A stretch of DNA of 64,000 bases, taken from Propionibacteriaceae bacterium UBA6122 (GTDB taxonomy: Bacteria; Actinomycetota; Actinomycetes; Propionibacteriales; Propionibacteriaceae). The DNA lies in contig DIVW01000040.1 of NCBI GenBank assembly GCA_002428365.1, positions 79,924-143,923 on the forward strand. The letters are read 5' to 3'. How positions within the stretch are numbered: position 1 is the first letter of the stretch; the number at the start of each line of letters is the position of its first letter. Under the pieces are notes generated by a model. The model was given only the letters and a program-made list of their open reading frames with translations, had not been told where the DNA came from and made no database searches. This document shows, piece after piece, positions 24,771 through 33,045 of this stretch. Both the position numbers and the translations under genes were made by a program.

Positions 24771-26087
24771 TTAGTCCAACACCCAGCAGACCACGCCGCT
24801 GCCAACTGCCAACGTGCCCTCCCCTGCCGGGACGAAGATGACGGTGTTGGCGTCCGACAGCTCGGCTGCGCCCTGGTCACCGATGAAAGGCAGCGGGCGA
24901 ACTCCGGCCGAAGTACTGTGCGCGAGCACGAGTTGGGTTCGCACCTCATGGCTCTCGACCGGGCTGGTGAGATGGCCATCGACGAGATCCGGCTCGCCAA
25001 TCTCCTGTCCGCCCAGGCGCTCGACCAACGGCTGGCCGAACAGTTCGTAGGCCAGGTAGGCCGGCACCGGGCTCAACGGCAACACCAACAGCGGAATCTG
25101 ATCCGGCCCGAGCAGGCCGAACACCAGCGGAGCGATGAAACCGTCCACCTGGGCCACATCGAAAGCACCCGCGCCAGCCATGCCTACCAGCAGATCGGCA
25201 GTGAAGTCGGCCACCAGCACGACCAAATCAGCCCTGACCAGTTGCTCACTGACCGCATTGGCCACCACTCGCGGATCCGGCGAGACGATACCTGAGGCGA
25301 AGACCTGGGCACCGTCGTCACGCAGGCTGGCCGCCAGCAGCGTGGTAGTGGAGTCGTAGCGCTCTGTCAGACGGGTGAGCGGCATCCCGGGCTCGATCAG
25401 GCCGGTGGCGGCAGTCACCACTGCCACTCGCGGACGGGGCCGCGCCAGCACTTTGTCATGGCCCACCTCAGCGATCAGGCCCAAAGCGCGCGGAGTGAGC
25501 ATCGCGCCGTGTCCAAGCAGCCGGTCGCCATCGGCAACTCGCGAGCCAGCCAGCCAGAGGTTCTGCTGGAAGCGCGCCTCCACCCGGAACTCGACCTCAT
25601 TGCCGACCACCAGTCCGTAGCCGAACGGCACCACCGCATCGGCACCCTCGGGCACCGGGGCACCGGCGGACACCTTCACCGCGGTTCCTGGCGTTAGGGG
25701 TGCGCCCCGCGGGTCACCAGCCCCCACTTCGCCGACAATCGGCAGGATCACCGGACGCAGTTCGCTGGCACCAGCCAAGTTGGAGGCCCGAATCGCCCAG
25801 CCCTCAAGGGTGGCGGCGGTGTAGATCGGCAGGTCCAGATCAGAGGTGAGCGACTCACACAAAGTCAGCCCGCTGGCCTCCATTAGTCCGATGCCAAACG
25901 GACGCATCTCACCGATCATCGAAAGCAGGTAGTCACGATGCTCATCTATCCCGCGAAGACCGTTCGGATCGGTCCCCGGAGCACCTGGTAGGTAGTCCAA
26001 AGAGGGCGCTGCGGTGGGTTGGGGCGCGGTACTGCCCACTGCTGGCTTCGGAGCTACCTTGGCACGCGAAAACAGAGGCATGCGCAT
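24771..26087 (-). CDS. glp: Gephyrin-like MoeA paralogue Glp (divisome-associated)
   Basis: A 438-residue MoeA-family protein (AIRASNLAGA, VSAGAPVPEGADAVVPFGYG, AVVTAATGLIEPGMPLT, VLPLSPVPAYLAYELFGQPL). Several catalytic-type motifs are altered compared with the moeA at 10899: the MDG near the N-terminus reads LEGWAIR, the TGD motif reads TAATG, and the GNP loop reads SPV. With glpR and a GNAT gene next to it, this fits Glp, the gephyrin-like protein recruited to the actinobacterial divisome, and not a cofactor enzyme. I chose ATG 26087; ATG 26081 and an upstream TTG are alternatives. It is divergent from the 5-FTHF cyclo-ligase gene. Confidence 0.82.
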   Translation of the reverse strand: MRMPLFSRAKVAPKPAVGSTAPQPTAAPSLDYLPGAPGTDPNGLRGIDEHRDYLLSMIGEMRPFGIGLMEASGLTLCESLTSDLDLPIYTAATLEGWAIRASNLAGASELRPVILPIVGEVGAGDPRGAPLTPGTAVKVSAGAPVPEGADAVVPFGYGLVVGNEVEFRVEARFQQNLWLAGSRVADGDRLLGHGAMLTPRALGLIAEVGHDKVLARPRPRVAVVTAATGLIEPGMPLTRLTERYDSTTTLLAASLRDDGAQVFASGIVSPDPRVVANAVSEQLVRADLVVLVADFTADLLVGMAGAGAFDVAQVDGFIAPLVFGLLGPDQIPLLVLPLSPVPAYLAYELFGQPLVERLGGQEIGEPDLVDGHLTSPVESHEVRTQLVLAHSTSAGVRPLPFIGDQGAAELSDANTVIFVPAGEGTLAVGSGVVCWVLD

Positions 26088-26098
26088 ACCATAAGACA

Positions 26099-26719
26099 AT
26101 GAATCCCGGCGCAGGGGAAGGCCAGCCGAAATCGTCGGTTCCCCTTCCGGACAAGGCTACTTTGCGGGCCGAGCTGCAAGCAGCCAGAACCGCCCGGGCA
26201 CCCGACTTTCAGCTCGCTTCGCACCGCACTGAGCGCGCCCTGTCTGCCTGTGCAGGCGCCTCAGTGGTGGCCGCCTACGTGGCACGGGCTGGCGAACCGG
26301 AAACCGTAGCTTTGATCGAGAGCCTGCACCGCAGCGGCGTCCGCGTCCTGCTGCCAGTGCTGACCACTCAACCCGACTGGGCCTGGTACACCGGTGTGGA
26401 CGGGCTGGCCCCCGGACCGCGCGGCATCGACCAGCCAACCGGGGCTCGCCTCGGACCCCAGGCACTCGCGCAGGCCGACTGGATTTGGCTACCAGGCCTG
26501 GCTGGCACTCCGGACGGGCGACGTTTGGGCACCGGTGGCGGGTGGTACGACCGGGCTTTGACGCATTCGCGAGGGGATGCCCAACGCGGGTTGCTGCTGT
26601 TCGACGACGAAGTGCTCGCTGAGATTCCCACAGATGCCTGGGATCAGCCGGTCGATCTGCTAGTCACTGAACACCAGAGCTTGAGATGCCGTCCGCAGCG
26701 TGCCGTCCGGAATATCTGA
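26099..26719 (+). CDS. 5-formyltetrahydrofolate cyclo-ligase
   Basis: A 206-residue enzyme converting 5-formyl-THF to methenyl-THF with ATP, part of folate one-carbon metabolism. The family motif GTGGGWYDRAL and the preceding WIWLPGLAGTPDGRRLG are clear, and the N-terminal basic segment is DKATLRAELQAARTAR. The length fits the family. ATG 26099 is divergent from glp with only 11 bases between starts, so their promoters overlap. This gene is commonly found next to galU/glp in actinobacteria, supporting vertical inheritance of the block. Confidence 0.9.
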   Translation: MNPGAGEGQPKSSVPLPDKATLRAELQAARTARAPDFQLASHRTERALSACAGASVVAAYVARAGEPETVALIESLHRSGVRVLLPVLTTQPDWAWYTGVDGLAPGPRGIDQPTGARLGPQALAQADWIWLPGLAGTPDGRRLGTGGGWYDRALTHSRGDAQRGLLLFDDEVLAEIPTDAWDQPVDLLVTEHQSLRCRPQRAVRNI

Positions 26720-26790
26720 GGCCGGATTCGGAGTTGTAACGACGGGTCGCTACGATGCCGACGCGTACCCAGGCCTTTAGGAAGTGATTT

Positions 26791-27129
26791 ATGCCCACCT
26801 ACCAGTACCGTTGCACGGCGTGCGATCGGGAACTCGAGGTTGTCCAGAAGTTCACCGACGACGCCCTGACGGTGTGCCCGGAATGCACCGGCGCTTTGCG
26901 CAAGGTGTACAACGCCGTTGGCGTGGTCTTCAAGGGCTCGGGCTTCTATGCCACCGACAACCGCACCAAGGGCAAGGCCAGCGCCGCAGTTGGTGACGCC
27001 TCCAAATCCGATACCGCGAAAGCCGAGTCGGCTAAGTCGGGATCGAACAAGTCTGAGGCGGCCAAGTCCGGTGCCACTGCGGCCGCTACATCTTCGTCCT
27101 CGTCCACAGGGAAAGATTCTGCGGCCTGA
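26791..27129 (+). CDS. FmdB-family zinc-ribbon protein
   Basis: A 112-residue protein with an N-terminal zinc ribbon: MPTYQYRCTACDRELEVVQ and CPECTGALRKVYN give the two CxxC pairs. The rest, from about residue 60, is a low-complexity Lys/Ser/Ala region (SKSDTAKAESAKSGS) that is probably disordered. FmdB-type proteins were first noted near formamidase genes and are usually of unknown regulatory function. It lies 70 bases after the 5-FTHF cyclo-ligase gene and before the SAF-domain gene, an arrangement common in actinobacteria. Confidence 0.88.
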   Translation: MPTYQYRCTACDRELEVVQKFTDDALTVCPECTGALRKVYNAVGVVFKGSGFYATDNRTKGKASAAVGDASKSDTAKAESAKSGSNKSEAAKSGATAAATSSSSSTGKDSAA

Positions 27130-27178
27130 GCCTGTGGATAGCTGAACGGCTAGGCCCCGGGACGCCAAAACTGACGGC

Positions 27179-27796
27179 GTGCAGCTATCTCAGTTCTTCA
27201 CCTCACTGGTCCGCGCCTTCCGCTGGCATCGGCGCTGGTTCGCCGCCGCCTTTGCCGCAGTTGCCGTCTTCGCAACGATAAATGTGATTGCCGGCAGAAC
27301 CGGCGGCACCCCCGTGGTCGTTGCCGCCAGGAGCATTCCCGGCGGCACCACTCTCAGCGCCACCGATCTGAGTGTCGTCTGGCTCCCCGCTGCCGTGACC
27401 GCCGAGGACGGGTTCAACTCCATCGATTCGCTGATCGGGCAGGAGGTGACCGCGCCCATTTCGAAGCGAAGCCCGATCACCACTGCCACGCTGCTGGCCG
27501 GCGGCGCTGAAGTCACGCCGGGCAAGGTGGCCCTCCCGATCAGATTCGGCGACGCCTCGGCCACCACGATCCTCAAAGTCGGCTGCCACCTCGACGTGCT
27601 TGGGCCAGCGCCCGGCCAAAGCGGATTCAGCGTGGTCGCTGCCAATGTTCGGGTAATCGCCATCCCAAATGGCGAGCAATCGGGGACGATTACGGGCCGG
27701 GGCGGCGAACTGGTGTTGATTGAGGTTGACCAGAGCCAGGCCGCGGTGATCGCCGCCGCGGCTTCGGCCACCGAGTTGAGCTATGCGCTGCGCTGA
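27179..27796 (+). CDS. SAF-domain protein (CpaB/RcpC-like)
   Basis: A 205-residue protein with one N-terminal membrane anchor (WFAAAFAAVAVFATINVIAG) and then a SAF domain: VVVAARSIPGGTTLSATDLS with VWLPAA. A later RcpC-like beta region ends in VLIEVDQSQAAVIAAAA. CpaB/RcpC proteins take part in Flp pilus assembly, but single genes of this type, found next to fmdB and mscL, are common in actinobacteria without pilus genes. No pilus genes are in the window, so the function is uncertain. The start is GTG 27179. Confidence 0.82.
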   Translation: MQLSQFFTSLVRAFRWHRRWFAAAFAAVAVFATINVIAGRTGGTPVVVAARSIPGGTTLSATDLSVVWLPAAVTAEDGFNSIDSLIGQEVTAPISKRSPITTATLLAGGAEVTPGKVALPIRFGDASATTILKVGCHLDVLGPAPGQSGFSVVAANVRVIAIPNGEQSGTITGRGGELVLIEVDQSQAAVIAAAASATELSYALR

Positions 27797-27830
27797 TTCG
27801 CGCAGCGCACCCTGAACTGGAGGAGCAAAC

Positions 27831-28202
27831 ATGGCAGGCTTCAAAGACTTTCTGATGCGCGGCAATCTCGTTGATGTGGCAGTGGCCTTCATCATCGGGG
27901 CCGCCTTCGGAACCGTCACTACCTCCTTCACCAAGCTGGTGATGGACGTCATCGGCAAGGTCATCGGCGGCCAGCCCGATTTCAGCGCGGTCAATGTAGC
28001 TGGGGTGAACATCGGGGTGTTCATCACGGCGTTGATCTCGTTCGTCATCACCGCCGCAGTGGTCTACTTCGGCGTCGTCAAGCCGTACGAGGGTCTGCGG
28101 AAACGGCTCCAGAAGCCTGTCATTGATGAAGCGGAGGCCACCGTCACCTCGGAGGAATTGCTGGCTGAGATCCGCGACCTACTGAAGGCCCAAAGCAAGT
28201 AG
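27831..28202 (+). CDS. mscL: Large-conductance mechanosensitive channel MscL
   Basis: A 123-residue MscL that opens under membrane tension to release solutes on hypo-osmotic shock. The N-terminal MAGFKDFLMRGNLVDVAVAF with the amphipathic start and first helix, the pore-lining VAFIIGAAFGTVTTSF, and the second helix VFITALISFVITAAVVYFGV are typical, as is the charged C-terminal bundle ending LLAEIRDLLKAQS. ATG 27831 is preceded by GGAGG. The length is slightly shorter than E. coli MscL (136). Confidence 0.95.
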   Translation: MAGFKDFLMRGNLVDVAVAFIIGAAFGTVTTSFTKLVMDVIGKVIGGQPDFSAVNVAGVNIGVFITALISFVITAAVVYFGVVKPYEGLRKRLQKPVIDEAEATVTSEELLAEIRDLLKAQSK

Positions 28203-28211
28203 CCAAGTGGC

Positions 28212-28574
28212 TCAGACGCCGTGATGTGGCGGTACTTCCCGCATCAAGCGCTCCTCGTCGGCATTGAGCCGTTGTCGGCTGGTGGGCGTACGGGTCTCCA
28301 TGGTGCGCAGATCGAGCAGTTCACGAGTCCGGGCGAGCGCGGCATGGAACTGGGCCGGTCCACAGCCCTGCCGAAGCGCGGCTGGCACCGGATGCGGCCA
28401 GGGCTGTTCGGCTTCAATGACCAACCGGGCGTGAGCGCCGATCCGCTGTTCATCCCAGCCTGCCTCGGCCAACCTGAGTAGCAGCGCCTCAGGGTCGGGT
28501 TGTTCACTGGCGGGGAGCTCGAAGTCGACCGCCACTAGGGCGTACGCCAGAGCCGCCTGCCACCGGGCACTCAC
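28212..28574 (-). CDS. Unknown protein translationally coupled to the UGPase gene
   Basis: A 120-residue protein that I do not recognise. GTG 28574 (MSARWQAALAYALVAVDFEL) overlaps the UGPase stop as GTGA, which favours this start over longer readings that run inside the UGPase gene. The protein is acidic to neutral, largely helical in appearance (PEALLLRLAEAGWDEQRIG) and has a His-Pro-His near the C-terminus (REVPPHHGV). No membrane segment or signal peptide is seen. It ends convergently with mscL, ten bases apart. Confidence 0.65.
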   Translation of the reverse strand: MSARWQAALAYALVAVDFELPASEQPDPEALLLRLAEAGWDEQRIGAHARLVIEAEQPWPHPVPAALRQGCGPAQFHAALARTRELLDLRTMETRTPTSRQRLNADEERLMREVPPHHGV

Positions 28575-29926
28575 CGGTAATACCCAGCCGTCCCGGTGTC
28601 GTCCAGTACAACCTCGCCGACGATTTCGGTGGGGACGTCGAAGTGCCACTCCCCCTGCACTCGCAAGGCCTTGGCCCGACGCAGCGATGGCACCACCGGC
28701 ACCAGCTGATCGAAATCACCGACTAGGCGGTAGTGCTTGGGGTCCAGCGAGATTTCGGGAATGTCGGCTACTGCGATCAGACGTCCGTCCGCACCGAGCT
28801 CGAAAACATCGGAGCGCAGCAGCAGCAGCTCGTTGGTGGTCTTCACCGGCAGGAAGCGATCGCGTGGCACCACGATGGCCTTCGCGCCAACGAACACCTC
28901 GATCGCAGCCCCCATCGCGCTCTCCAGTTGAATCACTTTCGGTGAGGATGGCACCGCCGGATCGACCGTCTTCTCGTTACGAATGAGCGGGAGCCCGAGC
29001 ACCCCCGCGCGTTCAGTCAAGACCGTGCGCAACTGCACCAGATCCAGCCACAGATTGTTGGTGTGAAAGAAGGGGTGGCGATGCTCATCGGTAAAGAAGC
29101 CCATGTCTTCGGGCGCCGTCTGGGCGGTGTCGCGCAAGATCAGTTGCTCATCAGCAATCCGGAGGGCCAGATGTCCCCCCTTGCGGTCATTGACCGTCCG
29201 CGGGCACAACTCAGCGGCGTACGGCGCCCCGGAAGCGGCGAACCAGCCAGCCAGCCGGGCATCCGGTGCGGCGCCAAGGTTGTCGCCATTGGCCACCGAG
29301 GCGTAACGGAAGCCGGCGTCGATCAAGGCGTCGAGCACTCCGCTACCGAGTAGCGCGGGGTAAAGGTCACCGTGCCCTGGCGGGCACCACTCCAGGCTGG
29401 GGTCGGTCGGCCAGTCAACTGGGCTCAGGTCTTCGGCGAGAATCTTCGGCTCCGCGTTCTGCAGGAAGTCCAACGGGAGTCCGTCCACAGCCAGGCTCGG
29501 CACGTCGGCCAAGTAAGCCAGCGTGTCCTGCCTGGTGCGGAAGCTGTTCATGAACAGCACCGGCAGCCGGGCGTCATAGGCGTTTCGCGCGTGCTGCACC
29601 TGAGCCACGATCAGATCAAGGAAGTTGCGCCCGTCGCGCACGGTAAGCAGGGTCTTGGCCCGGTCCAATCCCATCGAGGTACCCAGGCCACCGTTCAGCT
29701 TGATCAGCACGGTCTGGCGGAGGGCCGCTCGGGCATCGGCTTCGTCCACCGCCACCGAATCCAGGCTCGGCACCTCGAGGAGCGGACGAATGGTGTCTTC
29801 GGCGATGAGCCCACTGGCACCGGCCGCGCAGAGCTGCCAGTAGTGGGAGAAGTTGTCGATCGCGGGCTGGCTGACTCCTGCGCTCCGCATCTTCGCGACG
29901 CAGCGTTCCAACGCCTCAATGCTCAT
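28571..29926 (-). CDS. UTP-glucose-1-phosphate uridylyltransferase, eukaryote-like UDPGP family
   Basis: A 451-residue enzyme making UDP-glucose from UTP and glucose-1-phosphate. The nucleotide-binding loop is LIKLNGGLGTSMGLDRAKTL, characteristic of the eukaryote-type UDPGP family and not of bacterial GalU. Other motifs are PLDFLQNAEPKILAEDLSPV, EWCPPGHGDLYPALLGSG and KTTNELLLLRSDVF. ATG 29926 (MSIEALERC) was chosen; a longer frame reaches 29962. UDP-glucose feeds cell envelope and, together with the phosphorylase-like fusion at 50935-53598, alpha-glucan or disaccharide metabolism (inference). Its leader carries a long inverted repeat. Confidence 0.9.
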   Translation of the reverse strand: MSIEALERCVAKMRSAGVSQPAIDNFSHYWQLCAAGASGLIAEDTIRPLLEVPSLDSVAVDEADARAALRQTVLIKLNGGLGTSMGLDRAKTLLTVRDGRNFLDLIVAQVQHARNAYDARLPVLFMNSFRTRQDTLAYLADVPSLAVDGLPLDFLQNAEPKILAEDLSPVDWPTDPSLEWCPPGHGDLYPALLGSGVLDALIDAGFRYASVANGDNLGAAPDARLAGWFAASGAPYAAELCPRTVNDRKGGHLALRIADEQLILRDTAQTAPEDMGFFTDEHRHPFFHTNNLWLDLVQLRTVLTERAGVLGLPLIRNEKTVDPAVPSSPKVIQLESAMGAAIEVFVGAKAIVVPRDRFLPVKTTNELLLLRSDVFELGADGRLIAVADIPEISLDPKHYRLVGDFDQLVPVVPSLRRAKALRVQGEWHFDVPTEIVGEVVLDDTGTAGYYR

Positions 29927-29980
29927 GGCGTCGATGCTAAGGCAAGCCAGGCCACAGCCCACGACGAGCGCCAGAATTGA

Positions 29981-30061
29981 TAACGAGAGTGACGCACCTC
30001 GAAGGGCTTAAAGCCGTCTACCCACCCCCAGGAGACAACATCGAGTGCGTCACTCTCGTTA
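29981..30061 (-). promoter_or_regulatory. UGPase leader with 17-bp inverted repeat and competing hairpin
   Basis: Perfect 17-base arms at 29981-29997 and 30045-30061 (TAACGAGAGTGACGCAC and its complement) flank a 47-base loop; further partial pairing extends inward with one bulge. The outer part of the right arm can also pair with 30063-30069 (ACTCTCG/CGAGAGT), so two exclusive structures are possible in the transcript of the minus-strand UGPase gene. It may be an attenuator-like leader or a small MITE-like element; I cannot tell which. Confidence 0.5.
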
Positions 30062-30198
30062 CCGAGAGTACCTGAATCCCGCCCGCGATGCCAAGCTATC
30101 GACAAACGAAGATCGCGCTAACACTGACCTGCGGCACCGGCGCCGCCGCGCGGGTCCAAGGTGGTTCGCGGTAGTCTGTCATGGCCCCGCTGGGGCAA

Positions 30199-30274
30199 GG
30201 CCCCATAGCTCAGGGGATAGAGCAGAGGTTTCCTAAACCTTGTGTCGCAAGTTCGAATCTTGCTGGGGTCGCCA
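30199..30274 (+). tRNA. tRNA-Arg (anticodon CCU)
   Basis: A complete 76-base cloverleaf with encoded CCA. Acceptor GGCCCCA pairs with TGGGGTC (one G-U), the D arm is GCTC...GAGC, the anticodon loop TTCCTAA gives CCU, and the T arm is GCAAG-TTCGAAT-CTTGC. The anticodon reads AGG codons. No integrase or attachment-site duplication is seen around it. Confidence 0.96.
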
Positions 30275-30567
30275 AACGCGCCGAGGGTGGCATACGCCTC
30301 TGACAAGCAGAAACACCTCAGAGCGCCGCTTGCTTCGATCGGTACCGAGGCGCGCAGAAACCTGGCATGCAGTAGTGGAGGTGCGACGTCAGTCAGCACA
30401 ATATTGGTCGGCACAGCCAAAAACCCGGCGGCTACCACTAGCTGAGGAGCCCGCAGTCAGCTTCATCTCGGCGGAACCCACTCAACCTGGCAGCAGGGCG
30501 AGGCGGAGTTGGGCAGAACCTCGCCCGCGGCAGAGTGCTGAACACACTCGTCCACGGCCAAGGCCGA
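30275..30567. other. Non-coding stretch after tRNA-Arg
   Basis: About 290 bases between the tRNA and the cspA terminator. Open frames exist on the plus strand but their residue composition is that of shadow translation (Arg/Ser/Pro-rich, no motifs). I see no supported gene. Confidence 0.5.
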
Positions 30568-30610
30568 GGTTGTACCGGCCCAGATCAATCGATCTGTGGC
30601 CGGTACAACC
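30568..30610 (-). terminator. Strong hairpin downstream of cspA
   Basis: A near-perfect stem of 19 base pairs with one bulge: GGTTGTACCGGCC pairs with GGCCGGTACAACC, and inside it CAGATC pairs with GATCTG. It lies 39 bases after the cspA stop. There is no long T-run on either side, as is often the case for actinobacterial terminators. Confidence 0.75.
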
Positions 30611-30649
30611 AGCTGTCGCTAAGCGACGAGCTTTGGCGCTATCGAACGC

Positions 30650-30853
30650 TCAGAGAGCGCGGATGTTGGTGGCCTGCATGCCCTTTTGGCCACGCTCAGT
30701 GTCGAACTCGACCTGCTGACCTTCGTAAAGGTCGCGACGGCCGCTGCCGGTGATAGCGCTGAAGTGCGCGAAGACGTCGGCGGAGCCGTCGTCGGGGGCG
30801 ATGAAACCAAAGCCCTTGTCAGAGTTGAACCATTTGACAGTGCCACTGGCCAT
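30650..30853 (-). CDS. cspA: Cold-shock protein CspA family
   Basis: A 67-residue single cold-shock domain that binds single-stranded RNA and DNA. Both RNA-binding motifs are intact: KGFGFI (RNP1) and DVFAHF (RNP2). It begins [23 protein letters not shown] 30853 has AAGGAA upstream. A long untranslated region (up to 578 bases to the next gene) precedes it, as is typical of cold-shock genes whose leader folds in a temperature-dependent way. The divergent DEAD-box helicase is a frequent functional partner in cold adaptation. Confidence 0.95.
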   Translation of the reverse strand: MASGTVKWFNSDKGFGFIAPDDGSADVFAHFSAITGSGRRDLYEGQQVEFDTERGQKGMQATNIRAL

Positions 30854-31431
30854 GTCGTCATTCCTTCTTGTTGCGTGGCCGCGAGTTCGGCCATGTTGTC
30901 CGCACCGACGACGTCGGTTCGGGGATCTGGGGCGATACCGGCGTCAGCGCACCGGATCGCAGGGGGGTCGGCAACGACGAAACACCCGAGCAGTGCCGGG
31001 GGTTGCCAATGGCGTGGTGACGCACAGTCACTACGGGAACGCTTGCCGCTGGTAGCCGCTGGGCGACGTGGCCCGGCGTTGCGACGATTACTGAAGTCAA
31101 AAGTGGTATTTCGGGTTGCCTTGTCCTAACCCCGGCGGCAGTTGCCGACCTGGAGCCAGGTTCGTTGGTGGAACTAGGGACCTGATCCCTGAACGAGCAA
31201 GGAAGAGGCAAAGTCGAGCTGGGCGAACCCAGACCCGAGAAAAAGTAACGGGGCTGCGAGACGTTCTTGCAGCTGTTCAACGGTAGCAGACCTGGCCCGG
31301 GAAGCCGTCCAGTTAACCCGATTGCGCCCAGCTGTGGGAGACTTGAGCATCGGTCCGCCACCAGGTGGGCCCTGCGCATCGCACTTTATGGCTACTTCGC
31401 CGGCGAGTATTCGCTGCGAATCGTGAGCTGA
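30854..31431. other. Long intergenic region between cspA and the DEAD-box helicase
   Basis: 578 bases without a credible gene; the open frames on both strands lack motifs and look like shadows. It must hold the divergent promoters and probably a long cspA leader. A small hairpin (AGGGA-CCTGA-TCCCT) lies near 31176. Confidence 0.5.
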
Positions 31432-32904
31432 ATGCTGGCGATACCCCCTTCTCTTGAAAGTCGGCCTTTCGTGCCCAATCCCACCGTGGAACCGGTGTCG
31501 TTCGCGACCCTTGGCGTTCCTACCTCCCTCGTCGCCGTGCTGACCAAGCGCGGTATCGATGCCCCCTTCCCCATCCAAACCGCGACCCTGCCCGACACCC
31601 TGGCTGGACGCGACGTGCTCGGCCGCGGCCGCACCGGCTCGGGCAAGACCCTCGCTTTTGCGCTGCCGATGGTCGCCCGACTGAGCAGCGCTAATGGTGC
31701 TGCCGCTGGTTCGCGACGTCCGCAGGCCGGACGTCCGCGTGGCCTGGTGCTCGCACCGACCCGCGAACTAGCCACCCAGATCACCGAAGTGATCCAGCCG
31801 CTGGCCGCTGCCGCCGGGCTTAGCGTGATGACCATCTTCGGTGGCGTCAGCCAATACCAGCAGACCCAGAAGTTGGCCCGCGGGATCGACATCGTGGTGG
31901 CCACCCCCGGTCGCCTGGAAGACCTCATTCGCCAGGGCCACGTCCGCCTGGATCGGGTGGAAGTCACCGTGCTGGACGAGGCCGACCACATGGCCGACCT
32001 CGGTTTCCTGCCCGGCGTCACCCGGATCATGTCGGCTACCCCGCAGAGCAGCCAGCGGTTGCTCTTCTCCGCCACCCTGGATCGCGGCGTGGATCGCTTG
32101 GTCAAGCAGTTCCTGCATCAGCCGCTGGTCCACAGCGTCGATTCCGAGCAGTCGCCGGTACAGGCGATGACGCATCACATCTTCCTGGTGCGTGACGCCG
32201 GCCAGAAGGCCGACATCGTCCGCACCCTGGCGTCGGGACGCGGCCGTCGGCTGCTGTTCACCCGCACCAAGCACCAGGCCCGCAAGCTGGCCCGCCAGCT
32301 CACCGGCCAGGGCATCCCCGCGGTGGAAATGCACGGCAATCTCTCCCAGCGCTCCCGCGAGCGGGGCCTCACCGCCTTCGCCAGTGGCGAGGTGCGGGTG
32401 ATGGTGGCCACCGATATTGCCGCCCGCGGCATTCACGTCGATGAGATCGAGCTGGTCGTGCATGTGGATCCGCCGGCCGAGCACAAGGCTTACCTGCACC
32501 GTTCCGGGCGCACCGCCAGGGCCGGTCACGCCGGTGACGTTGTCACCTTGGTGTTGCCCGAACAGCGCAACGACTTCCGCACGCTGGCCCGCGCGGCAAA
32601 GATCCAGGTTGAGCCGGTCAGCGTCCGCGCTGAAGACAGCCAACTGCGCGACTTGGTCGGTGGGGTTGCCGCCACGGTGGCCCCCGAAGCCGCTCCGCGG
32701 GCAGCAGCCAGCGCCTCCCACGCCACCGATGACCAGAACCAGTCCTCCCGCGGACGTCGTCCGTCCGCTGGTGCACGTACCGGTACCGGTGCTCGTACCG
32801 GCACCCGCACGAGCACTCGCAGCGGCGGTCCGGCATCGGTGAGCAGGTCCTCGCGCGGCTACCGCGGCCCGCAGCGGGGCGCCCAACTGAGGCGCTCTGC
32901 CTAG
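31432..32904 (+). CDS. DEAD-box ATP-dependent RNA helicase
   Basis: A 490-residue helicase with all core motifs: Q motif near FPIQTATLPD, Walker A GRTGSGKT, PTRELA, VATPGR, VLDEADHM (DEAD), FSATLDR (SAT), and in the second RecA domain HGNLSQ and HRSGRTARAG. The C-terminal 70 residues are rich in Arg, Thr, Gly and Ser (RTGTGARTGTRTSTRSG), a disordered RNA-binding tail. ATG 31432 is used; GTG 31471 is an alternative start closer to the Q motif. Divergent cspA suggests a role in RNA remodelling at low temperature (inference). Confidence 0.92.
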   Translation: MLAIPPSLESRPFVPNPTVEPVSFATLGVPTSLVAVLTKRGIDAPFPIQTATLPDTLAGRDVLGRGRTGSGKTLAFALPMVARLSSANGAAAGSRRPQAGRPRGLVLAPTRELATQITEVIQPLAAAAGLSVMTIFGGVSQYQQTQKLARGIDIVVATPGRLEDLIRQGHVRLDRVEVTVLDEADHMADLGFLPGVTRIMSATPQSSQRLLFSATLDRGVDRLVKQFLHQPLVHSVDSEQSPVQAMTHHIFLVRDAGQKADIVRTLASGRGRRLLFTRTKHQARKLARQLTGQGIPAVEMHGNLSQRSRERGLTAFASGEVRVMVATDIAARGIHVDEIELVVHVDPPAEHKAYLHRSGRTARAGHAGDVVTLVLPEQRNDFRTLARAAKIQVEPVSVRAEDSQLRDLVGGVAATVAPEAAPRAAASASHATDDQNQSSRGRRPSAGARTGTGARTGTRTSTRSGGPASVSRSSRGYRGPQRGAQLRRSA

Positions 32905-32961
32905 TCCATCCGGTGGTGGTACTTCGACCCTTGACTAGGGCCGAAGCCACCCCCGCAGCTT

Positions 32962-32995
32962 AGGCTGAAGTCGGCAATCGGCTTCAGCCTTTTGC
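32962..32995 (+). terminator. Rho-independent terminator of the helicase gene
   Basis: Stem AGGCTGAAG/CTTCAGCCT of nine base pairs with an 11-base loop, followed by TTTTGCTTTG-like T-rich sequence on the plus strand, 58 bases after the helicase stop. Confidence 0.85.
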
Positions 32996-33045
32996 TTTGC
33001 GCTCGGGGAGTCCCTTGAGCCCAACCAGTGAGTTGGTTACCAATC

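Noticed and set aside
24771..26087. Second functional MoeA for cofactor synthesis
   Set aside because: Catalytic motifs are altered and the glpR-GNAT neighbours point to the divisome protein Glp; a cofactor role is not excluded but is less likely.
30199..30274. Integration site of a genomic island at tRNA-Arg
   Set aside because: No integrase gene or repeated tRNA 3' end was seen on either side.
30240..30719. Long plus-strand frame after tRNA-Arg
   Set aside because: It begins inside the tRNA, runs through the cspA terminator and into cspA on the other strand, and has no domain pattern.
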